NCBI GenBank assembly: GCA_020744425.1
Contig: JAGMUV010000020.1
Location: 434,001 to 498,000, forward strand
Length of the DNA: 64,000 bases
Reading direction: 5' to 3'
Source of the DNA: Dactylonectria macrodidyma
Lineage: Eukaryota > Ascomycota > Sordariomycetes > Hypocreales > Nectriaceae
In this document: piece by piece, positions 55,121 to 64,000 of the stretch
Numbering within the stretch: position 1 is the first letter of the stretch
Layout of the letters: every line of letters begins with the position of its first letter
Notes under the pieces: model-generated
Database searches by the model: none
Seen by the model: only the letters and a program-made list of their open reading frames with translations
What the model was told of the DNA's origin: nothing
Position numbers and translations under genes: made by a program

Positions 55121-58018
55121 TTTCACTGCAACTTTAGCCTTGCAGAGGGAGTTGCTTGCGGGATTTTAGCGGATCCATACATCAGCGCGAAATCAGGCTG
55201 CCAATCACTTCGACTAGAATTAAAATTGAGGCCGGCAGTGTGACTTCACCCAGCGGTGATCCAACCTCGTGGTCTGCCTTCTTACCCCGTAGGGTCTTAG
55301 ACTACAACGTTAGGACCTCGCCACTTGGACGAACACGGGCATCGGAAGTACTTGCACTGCAATTCTAGCTCAACAGCGTGAGGGACTTAGGGCATGCACA
55401 TACAGCAGGCGGCCAATAATAACTAAAAGAAGTGTTGGTTCCCTCGCTATGCACCAGACGCTCACTGGGGTGAGGGATCCCTGTGCATGAGTTGGTAGCA
55501 TCCGGGTCAGAAGATGTCGGTGTCTTTTTTTACTTTACGTAAGTAGACATCATTGGTTGCCTTCCTCATTTGCGTCAAGTCCCTGTCTCTCCAGAGCTAG
55601 AATTGCAGTGCAGTGAGCCGAGATAAGCGAAACAGCCACCTGGTTCACTATAATCTTGGCACTGACCAGGGAGTGACATGCAGCGTGCGCTCTAACACAT
55701 GCCCTTTCTTCGACCATCTTTTACACGGCATAGCCAACAGTAATGTGCGGCTAGTCACCAGTGGTACCCAGTTGGGGAGTTTGAAAATGTACAAGTCCCT
55801 ATAGAGCCCAGAATCATAGCAGAGGCATCGATGGCATCTACGTAGCACCTTTCGGTCTTGCTCGGATCCTTTTAGATATCATGATCTCTTAGGGGGGCAC
55901 GAATCAGCCGGAAACTCAGTCTCGGCCACTCCCTTGGAAGAGCTGAAATCGCGGTGTAGACGCTCAGCCACCAGCCTCTTCACGACAATTTGGAGCTTGC
56001 AGCAGTTGCCTTCCTGCATGTAGTTCGCCATTCTTTGAGCCAGCTATTGTTGGGGTTTGATTGGATGCCTGATCTTGGGAGGTGCTTTCATTGGCCAAAA
56101 ACCTCGCCAGTAACTCCCTTGGGTAGCCTAAAATTGCAGTGTATGGCATCGCCTAAGTCGTTCGGCATTTGGTAGCCTACTGCAGTTCGCAATCCTGTAA
56201 ATCCTCGGTTTCGTTCAACTTGATTAGATGCCTGATCTCGCGGGGTGCAGCCACCAGCCAACACCCCTGGCCGTCGCTCCCTTGGAAGAGCTAAGATTGC
56301 AGTGCTCTTGGGAGGGTGGTGGTGACCAGGGATCTTCTGCCTTTACCCCATCCCCCTAAAGCAAGAAGTGCTTCTGCACTCGGTAGTCGAAGCAGAATTG
56401 AATTGCAGATAAAGAGTCGCATCATTGGCGCAGCCTCATGAACTGGCATGCTTTGGACATAGTCAGCTGGTGGTTATCAGGATATGAAGCGAATGTTGCC
56501 TCCTGCTGTCAGTGTTTTCATGGGTCAGCTTTTTTTCGACTTGATTGGATGCCTGGAAGTTGCGAGGCGGAGTCATCAGTCAACAACCTGTCTGTCATCC
56601 CCCCAGCAGAGCTTGATGAAACTGCACTGCGATCTTTGTGGGTTGGTGAAAGTGCGGTCGTGGGCAACGGAAAAGGCGGTCAGCAAACTCCCTGAGCAGT
56701 GCTAAAATTGCAGTGGGCTAAGTGCCGGTTGCCTTCCTGCAGTTCGCATTCCTGGAAAGCACTTTTATTTGACTTGATTGGATGCCGGATCTGTCGAGAT
56801 ACAGCCATCAACCAAAATCCACGACTTTTATTCCCTGGAAAGAGCTAAGATTGCAGTGTCAAACTCTTTCAACCTGCGTTGCATACCAGCTTTTGGTGAC
56901 AAGGGGGTGAAGCGGATATTGCCCCCTCCGTTCGCAATCCTGTGACCAAGCCTTTATTCGACTTGCGAATAATTGTAGGTACGCCTGGACTTTGTCAAGT
57001 GGAGTCATCGGTTAGCAATCAGGTTGCCACTTCTCCGACAGAGCTTGATCAAACTACACTGCGATCTTTGTGGGTTGGTGAAGGTACGGTACTGACCTGC
57101 TGAAAGACGGTTAGCAACTCCCTGGGGATAGCTAGTATTGCGGTGCCCCTCATCCAAATCCGGGAACGCGGAGAGCCAACTTCTGCAATTTATGGCTTGG
57201 TACGGTTGCCTTCCTACAGTTCGCAATCATGTTAGATCAGTTTTTTTTATTTTTTACTTGATTGGATGCCTGATCTTGGAACGTCCCGTTACTACCTTGG
57301 GTGGACTGGGACTGTACTATGGCGGGCACCCAATGTCAAACAATGCATAGCCGGCTGAAATGACGGCGAGTCTCTGAATTGGAATAGCTAGCTTTGCTTC
57401 GCAGGATCCCGACGACCTTCTACATTTTTCAATATACTGCGGTTGCCTTCTGCAGTTCGCAATCCCGGTGAATCAGTTTTACTTGACTTGATTGGTTGCC
57501 TGATCTTTGGAGGCGTTGTCACCAGCCGAAAACCTTACTCGTGACTCCTTTAGAAGCACTAAAATTGCAGTGCATGGCGGTGACCCATCCCTTTGCAACA
57601 GCTAAGGCATACTAGCCGTGCCGATCCACTGATTTTGCTTTTTTAGCCATTATGATACGCTGAATATTGGATACATCGTATATTACTGAAATTGGGTTAG
57701 GATAGAAGTCTCCTCACTATCTCAGAGTACTAATCGCAACATCGCACTCACAGCTGGCAGGCAGTATTCGCCACTAGTACTGGTACCGCTTTTGTTCTTC
57801 TAATAGAGACAGGATAGTGGAGAATAAAGTGGATCGGTACGACCAGTATGCCTTAGGGATGCCACTCTTCGTGCAGCCTGAACTCCATCGGCGGGGCTTA
57901 AAATTGCAGTGGACGAAAAGTACAGACTGCAGAGCCTCACGTCCGCGTTGATTGTAGTTAGCTTGAGGGTAGTGGGGATGTGAAGAGTCCGTTGCCTCCT
58001 CGGCCTAAAAATGCAGTG
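55121..58018 (+). repeat. Block C: degenerate long repeats ending in the GCTAAAATTGCAGTG motif
   Basis: Minus-strand copies lie near 55123-55139 and 55354-55370. Plus-strand copies end near 55610, 55956, 56141, 56304, 56715, 56858, 57145, 57572, 57910 and 58018. Between about 56000 and 57570 the copies belong to a longer unit of roughly 140-150 bases: GGTTGCCTTCCTGCAGTTCG, then CTTGATTGGATGCCTGATCT, a variable GTCACCAGCCAA-like part, CTCCCTTGGAAGAGCTAA and the motif. Two units (about 56490-56715 and 56910-57145) share an extra insert containing CACTGCGATCTTTGTGGGTT. Order and conservation suggest decayed tandem amplification. No coding sequence recognised. Confidence 0.8.
55352..55613. mobile_element. 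262-bp element with 20-bp inverted ends formed by the motif
   Basis: The left end TTGCACTGCAATTCTAGCTC and the right end GAGCTAGAATTGCAGTGCAG are inverted repeats matching at 19 of 20 positions. The interior is non-coding. A target-site duplication is not obvious. With the 110-bp pair at 48182 it supports a family of short non-autonomous elements. Confidence 0.6.
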
Positions 58019-58179
58019 CTGCTGCTGGTCCTGGCACACTCAAACACAGCTTTAGTGTGAAGCATACTAGTCCTCTCAGACCATCAGGTTACCGCTACAC
58101 ATGGTGTTGACAGCTGCGATTGATTGCCGTTTATGAGTGTTGATTGCTCCACAGACTAGCCGGCGCTATCCGTGCCAAA

Positions 58180-61100
58180 ATGGACGAATCCAAGCAAGCC
58201 ATTCAGACTGCTCTCTCCGAATTCAAGAACAACCGGAGTGATGCACAAATCACCAGGTTTACAGCCACAACCCTTCAGCACGTCCAAGCCAAGGTCTACA
58301 CGATACAGCGCGACCAGGAAAAGACAAAACGGATGATGAATTTTAATAGGTTCAAATCGTTTTTCGAGGCCTTGAAGCAATTTGATGACGTCATGAAGTC
58401 CTTGAATCTTGGAATTCTTCATCTGTCGGCTTTCATCTGGGGTCCCACCAACTCTGTCTTGCAGGCGCGTTCAAAAACTAAAACATTTGGTACACAGATA
58501 CTTACATCTTACCAGGTCGCCAGGGAGGATTCCAAAGCTCTAGACTCGATTCTAACCTCCTATGCTAACTTTGGCAAACATTTGCCTCTCGTAGCAGATT
58601 ACAAGGGACAGTTAGCTCAGCAGCCTGAGATAAACTTATGTCTTGCCTGGATGTACCAAGACCTTCTCCTTTTCAACTCAAGTCTTCTCAAGCTCTTTGA
58701 CACTCGTAGTAAGTGTGACAAAGTACCCCAAGTAAATTCGGAAGCTAGGGTATTAACCAATTGGCCGTTAAGGTTGGAGAAAGACCTTCGCAGCCAACTG
58801 GAACGACTACGACGGCCCTTTCAGGTCCCTGGCTAAGAACTTCGATGACCATGGAAAATTTCTCAAACGTGTCTCAGAAAGGCAGCAGAACCGAAGCATT
58901 CATGAAATGCACCGTCGACTTAATGACAGTATTATCCAATACCAAAGTGACCGTGACGGCATTGCCGCGTTTCTTGAAGAATACAGAAGCGACCGCGAGA
59001 CTTGGCTTGCAGAAGCCGCGAAGGCAGAACAAAGGCGCAAAGAAGAGCAGTTTGAAGGAATTGTCAACTGGCTAGACAGTGCTGGAGACAACAAACCAGA
59101 GAAACAATACCACCACGAGTTCCGTGCTGTTCGATCGGACTATCCAGAGACGGGACAGTGGATTTTGGAGACAGACAAACTTCGAGGCTGGATCAAAGAG
59201 AAGATTCCAGATCATCCGATTCTGTGGATATGTGGAAAGAAAGGCGCGGGTAAGTTCAATGCGTGTTTCTAGTACTATCTTGGCCGATTATGCTAAATGT
59301 CACATCAGGTAAAACAATCCTGGCATCCCTCATAATTGAGCATCTCATGAATAGCACAAACCTCACAGAGGAGAATGCGGAATTCAAGACGAGCTATTTC
59401 TATTGTAGAGAAAGTGATAAAAAGCTCAGTGAGCCGAGGTTCCTCGCCATTTTAAAGAGCCTCCTCAGGCAAATGGTCCACCACAACCGAGACCTCCTAC
59501 CCACACTGCACGAAAAGAAGACCAGAAACCCGGGGACCTTGAAAGACGATGTTTCAGCTAAGACTCTAATCGAGCTATTTGGCGATATTGGCGTCAAGCA
59601 GTTCATTGTTATCGATGGATTGGATGAGTTAAGTGACTTCCATCGAGAAAGTCTTGTTCGATTTCTAGATTCATTTGTTGCGAGAACCCAAGACCACTTC
59701 CCCGGCCATGTTAGAATTCTCTACTTGAGTAAAGATGTGGCTATTTTGAGGGATATGCTCAAGACGACTGACAGAATCGCCGAGTATTCCTTAGATCCAA
59801 AGGGCACGGAAGAGGACATTAAGTGCTATATGGCCAAGCAAGCCGATAAATTGCAGCAAAGATTTGCGCTCAGTAATCAGCAGGTGGAAAGAGCCCGAGA
59901 GTTAATCTCTAAGAGGTCTAACGGTTTGTACTTTTCTTCTTTTCTCTTTGTCTTGACACGCGGATGTGCTGATGCATGGCCCAGGAATGTTTCTCTACGC
60001 TTTCCTCGTCTCTGACAACCTGCTCAGACAGCCAAATGCTTGGTACGTGATGAAGGAGTTAGAAGAAACAAGATTCCCTGCGGGTCTAAAACAAGCGTAA
60101 GTCTTTCTTTCCGACCGTCATATTGCTTTCCCAAAATGCACTCCCGTATTCGTCCGTACATTGTAAGGGTAACAACACTGACATGATCTTTGACAGGTAC
60201 GACAACATAATTGAGCGACTTCGAACAGCTCAGCATGCAAACACATGGAGAGAAGCGAAAAAGATATTCGGCTGGCTGGCTTATGCTAAGCGCCCATTGA
60301 AGTGGCATGAGCTCCAGGCTGCGCTTTCTGTCAACATTGACGACCACGGCGGCGTAGAAGTCCAAGACTGCATGATCAGACTTCGTGACAACATTCAGAA
60401 TGTCTGTGGTTCGCTGGTACATATGCCAGGGGGGACAAGCATCGACTTCATCCACCAAACGGCAAAAGAGTAAAATTTTGAACTAAAAACTGCCACTTCA
60501 ATCGCTAATCGAACATTATAGATTCATTATGGAGAATGAGAATCTCGACGCGAAAACTTTGGAATGTGACTTGTCTTTGCTTTGCTTGAGCTACCTATCT
60601 CATGCCTGCTTCCAAAAGGGTCTTGGGGCACAGCAAAGAGAATCTTGGGCCAGGAAAGGACACTACGCGCTTCAAGACTACGCAGTTTCTCAGTGGCAGT
60701 CGCATCTAAATGCCTTTATCGAAAACTCACCTACCTTGTTCAACGACCTTAACCACAGTACGATGTACAGATCTAAGACTGCCGGCGTGCTGCAGGCCTT
60801 TTGTGACGTATACTCCCGCAGCTTGAAAGAGATCAACAAGGCACAGAAAGAAACAGAAGCAAAAGATGCTAACCAAGCCGAAGGAAGTTGCCAGCCATTT
60901 AAACAACAGGACTTCCACACGAATCTGCTCCTTGTATGGACACACGTGGTGCGGCATCAAAATCTAGGGTTCAAGGAACGGAACAAAATCAGCATGAAGC
61001 AGTTGGAAGACATTCTCAAGGGGACCCGCAGCACACTGGAAAGTCTGGCCTCGGAAATGGAAGAGTGTGGCGAGCTTACAGAGTTCTACGGAAAGAATGC

Positions 61101-61518
61101 CTTCAAGTGCACCCGCATCACCTGCGATTACTTCTACGAAGGGTTCGACAAGGAGGCATCTGTCAAAAGCCACTCCAACAGACACGATAGGCCATTTCCC
61201 TGCACGGTCCCCGAATGCTCGCTCGTCCCCTTTGGCTTCTCGACGAACAAAGATCTTGAGAAGCATCTTCGCACGTACCACCCTGACATGTCGGACCAGC
61301 TCAGCGGATTCGCGCAGCTCGATCGGCGGGTCGTGCCCAACGCAAAGTTCCAATGCACTCTGTGCCAGCGGAGCTACACGAGGCAGGCGAATCTCAACGG
61401 GCACATGAATAGCGCGCATCTTGGAATGCGGCCTTATGCGTGCTCAACGTGTGGAAAGGAGTTTGCGAGGAAGAATGACCGGACCAGGCATGAGAGAATA
61501 CACTTACGACGGAACTAG
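58180..61518 (+). CDS. STAND NTPase with C-terminal C2H2 zinc fingers
   Basis: Model: join(58180..58708,58773..59249,59309..59923,59985..60096,60197..60469,60522..61518), 1000 residues. The helical N-terminus (FEALKQFDDVMKSLN, FIWGPTNSVLQARS, WMYQDLLLFNSSLLKLF) is the DUF7708/fungal STAND-type leader as I recall it. A coiled segment rich in Glu/Lys/Gln follows. The NTPase has Walker A CGKKGAGKT (330-338, split by intron 2) and Walker B FIVIDGLDEL (433-442), then a winged-helix-like region (AKKIFGWLAYAKRPLKWHEL, SIDFIHQTAKEF). From about residue 863 come Cys/His fingers: FKCTRITC..., FPCTVPEC..., FQCTLCQRSYTRQANLNGHM and YACSTCGKEFARKNDRTRH. Zinc fingers in place of ankyrin/WD/TPR repeats suggest nucleic-acid or protein binding as the sensing or output step (inference). 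The start is the first ATG in good context. Confidence 0.85.
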
Positions 61519-62237
61519 AGGGGGGCTTAGTTGAGGAGACTGGTGGGTAAAGAGTATTTTATGAGTAAAGAGTATTCCATTTCTGTTCTCTCTTTTATCT
61601 ATTTTGGTAGGATATCCACCAGATTGCGTCGCCATTTCCCAGACTGGAAACCAAACTATGGCATGCAACTCTCACGGGACGATAACAGTCCTGGTGTGAC
61701 CACGCCCACCATGCTCTTGTCATGAAAAAAGCGCCCCCGTGATAATTTGCAGCTACTGCACAGGTATTTTGCATATTAACAGAGCAAGTGGATGTAGCGA
61801 CCCTGATGCGTGATCCAACTTCAGGCGCGAGTGGTGATAATACCACAGCCTCGAGCTGCACCAAAACAGCATGCCAATCCACTGCCATGACGGTTTGGGT
61901 TGTGCCGCAATTTGACTCGTCCTTTTCAGCCCGTCTTCTCCTTACGCGCGCCTGTTGCAGAAGCTGGCCCTCTCGGAGTGTGTTGTTATGATTCAAGTCG
62001 TCAGGCTCGTGTACGGTATGGGTGTGGGTCTGAGAAAGAGCAAGACATTAGAACCTTGTCGACAACCGGGTAATCGAAGTTACCACTTACCACCTCATTG
62101 CGCAGGCAAAGCGCTCTTAGGATACTTAGTCGTACATATCGCCCTGCATGGCTAGGGAATGGGCGCTACCCGCAGTTTCTTGACGATTAAAAGGATTATT
62201 GTTCCATCGCCTTCTCCTAGATAGAACTGCCGGGTCT
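61519..62237. other. Intergenic gap
   Basis: About 720 bases after the zinc-finger STAND gene. Open frames on both strands (61595-61996 minus, 61788-61991 plus) show no family pattern. GTAAAGAGTATT is repeated directly at about 61547 and 61565. Confidence 0.45.
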
Positions 62238-62822
62238 TCAGGTACCAGCGACATCGAACGACGCTGTCAACGCCCTTTCTTCCCTATCCGTTCTCGCTCT
62301 CTTGCGGTAGGTTTCTACCAAGGAAATGTGTTTTCGCTTTTGTCGCGTAGTGGAACTGGGTGTCGGCTGCGGGCTGTGACAGCTACTCTCAGCCTGGGAA
62401 GCCCGGTCGGAACGAGAGTGCTTCTCGCTATCGCTCACGGAAGGTGAACGCAGCTGCACTGGGTTCTCAACAGCAGGCTTCGGTTTGTTCTTCCGTAGCT
62501 GCATAAGTTTGGGAAATCGTGTCACGATACGGTCGCGCTCTTCTTCGCTTGTCGAGTCCTCGTCCAGGCGTAGCAGTTCATCTCAGGCCTTGAGGACTTG
62601 AGGCTTCGCGTCCTCAGCTAGATCACGGGGTGTCCGTGACATCGGCCACTGCATGGCGAAACTTTCTCCGTATATTTTTATGCGAAGGTCTTGTGTCTTG
62701 TTGAGCTTCTCGAGTCGCTCTGTGAGGATCTGCGGATCAAATCGACGATCGGTTCGTTGCGGCGTTGACGGTCGGGAAATCAGTTGATCGACCATTTCAT
62801 CAAGAGAACATGGGCCCTTCAA
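62238..62822 (-). pseudogene. Unidentified ORF interrupted by one in-frame TGA
   Basis: Two open segments in the same frame, 62822-62583 and 62525-62238, are separated by one TGA at 62583-62585, after which the frame continues DELLRLDEDSTSEEERDRIV without another stop. Together about 195 codons, basic and Ser-rich (QKRKHISLVETYRKRARTDRE). A CGA to TGA change, as RIP would cause, would account for the stop. I do not recognise the family; it may be part of a degraded mobile element or a gene remnant. No convincing ATG lies upstream of the first segment. Confidence 0.35.
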
Positions 62823-63672
62823 TTCAATCTAGTCAGCGTTGCGGGAAAAGGCAGAAAACCCATGGCGATACACTATACGAAACCAAGACCAGCTACAGGC
62901 TCTATGCCATGCAAAGTACAAGGAGTTACTAGATCAAGTTAAACGCAACCATTCAACCCTTGGCGGTAAGTCCCGATGTCTCCGTTATTTAGCTGCCCAC
63001 TCCTTTAAGGGCAAGTTACTAGCTCGATGGCAGCCCCCCCCCCCCGGGCCGTCTTTCTTTTACTGTCCTAGCATTTTGCCAATGACCTCGATTTCTCTTT
63101 TGGATATAAATTAAGCTCACATGTCTGTCTAAGGCTCTTTATCAACCTTCCTACTCCAATCTTTCCGATTTCGACAATCAGATATCAGATCGCAAAGAGA
63201 GCCGCGGCCTTCTAGTACCGATTCGCTAGATTTGCTCTTGCGAACCTCCAGCTTCTTAGCAATGTCAGAAAATGAAGAACGGCAAAGAAGCACAGCTGTT
63301 ACGTGTGCGGCGGGCAACACGAATAAGCGCCCCGCCTGTGATTCTTTTAAATTTTTTGACCAAAAGTCGCCAAACTCCCACATTTGCACCTGTCATAAAC
63401 TAGGACGCTTTATGCAATCATGAGATTCTGCATTCATGGCATTGATGTACGGAGTTGGTGTGGCAAGCAGCTTAAACTTTCTTCCAGTAAGTCGACCTAG
63501 GTTTGAGCTTTGTCACTGATACATCTTTTGCGGTCGATATCCATGAGGTTGACACAACCACTAGACCATAATCAAGCGGTTGACCAAGGATACCGTGAAA
63601 GCGACCCATTACACAGCGAGGTCTAATCTCACAGCATCCGTTATCTAGTTAACGACAACGTGGTTATCGGAC
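62823..63672. other. Decayed region without recognisable gene
   Basis: Short open frames on both strands, for example 62839-63114 plus and 63129-63389 minus. A C-run at about 63036-63048 adjoins GGG. I could not assign any of it. It probably contains upstream remnants of the broken ORFs on either side. Confidence 0.4.
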
Positions 63673-64000
63673 CGGTATCAGCAACGGGCTTATACTGCTT
63701 GCGGAACTGTTATCGTATCCTTGATCGCCTAGGTCCTCCTCGGCACGCTCGACCTTGTCAACAACCCTCAAGTTGGCTACTTTCTTGCATACCTCATCAC
63801 CTTTGCCACTTTCACACCGGGTTGCCTCGTCCTGGTCTGGCGATTATCCGACGTCCTGATAACGACCGGCCGAGCAGTTTCACTTGGTCTGAATTACATA
63901 GCCATGAATCTCGCGGATATTGCTTCCTCTGTTAGTTAGAGGGACGAAGATGCCCCGGTACACCGACCCGCTTTGATCACTGTAGGAGTTACTCAAGGAA
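63673..64000 (+). pseudogene. MFS transporter relic (Dal5-like), frameshifted and cut by window end
   Basis: Three frame segments give consecutive transporter-like sequence: NGLILLAELLSYP then a stop near 63721; VLLGTLDLVNNPQVGYFLAY, LITFATFTPGCLVLVW, TTGRAVSLGLNYIAMNLADI (about 63733-63930); and, after a gap that could be an intron, RDEDAPVHRPALITVGVTQG to the window end. The TGRAVSLGLNYIAMNLA block and the DAP...ALITVGVTQG block are what I know from the last transmembrane segments of Dal5/allantoate-type permeases. The frame change between the first two segments marks it as a relic, unless an unseen intron joins them; the rest lies outside. Confidence 0.55.

Noticed and set aside
62839..63114. 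91-codon plus-strand open frame
   Set aside because: Contains a poly-C/Pro run and no recognisable domain; no splice-joined continuation was found.
63129..63389. Possible transposase helix-turn-helix fragment (SFSDIAKKLEV)
   Set aside because: The resemblance is limited to about ten residues; the rest of the frame has no transposase blocks.

Overview
The window looks like nuclear DNA of a filamentous ascomycete (Pezizomycotina, probably Sordariomycetes). The evidence is genes with short 50-75 nt GT-AG introns and CTRAY-type branch sites, Zn2Cys6 transcription factors, HET and NACHT/STAND proteins, a GH28 pectinase, a tyrosinase, a MITE and relic genes with RIP-like stops. I recognise no rRNA, tRNA, CRISPR array, PKS, NRPS or terpene synthase. 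All exon joins were inferred by reading splice signals and keeping frame; none is supported by transcripts.

Left part (1-13 kb): the 3' end of a fungal transcription factor, an F-box/leucine-rich protein, a secreted GH28 enzyme, a STAND NTPase (N-terminal SesA/goodbye-like domain, a Gly/Asn/Gln-rich linker resembling a PP amyloid motif, NACHT, ankyrins) with a remarkable run of intron-like units in its ankyrin tail, and an AsaB/CTB9-type hydroxylase/desaturase.

Centre (13-27 kb): a long non-coding stretch with duplications, a 208-bp TA-flanked MITE and an array of a short motif (GCTAAAATTGCAGTG). It is followed by a compact five-gene block: FAD monooxygenase, Zn2Cys6 regulator, an ATP-grasp-like ligase transcribed divergently from a TauD-type 2-oxoglutarate dioxygenase, and a PaaK-like adenylate-forming enzyme. 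The combination has two ATP-dependent acid-activating enzymes, two oxygenases and a regulator but no classical backbone enzyme, so I regard it as the best candidate for an undescribed biosynthetic system.

Right-centre (27-48 kb): a broken AAA-ATPase copy, a phospholipase B 3' relic, a cyclase-family hydrolase, a tyrosinase, a Zn2Cys6 factor convergent with a peroxisomal (SKL) 4-coumarate-CoA-ligase-like enzyme, and a cutinase-factor-like Zn2Cys6 regulator.

Right end (48-64 kb): a 12-bp minisatellite, a HET-domain gene convergent with a RAD5/HLTF-like SNF2-RING helicase, a 3-kb block of degenerate repeats carrying the same short motif, a STAND NTPase ending in C2H2 zinc fingers, and decayed ORFs including an MFS transporter relic. 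The short motif occurs about 25 times in three intergenic blocks, twice as a clear inverted pair, suggesting it is the terminal repeat of a small non-autonomous element family. Two STAND proteins, a HET protein and these repeats give this window the character of a fast-evolving accessory/allorecognition region.
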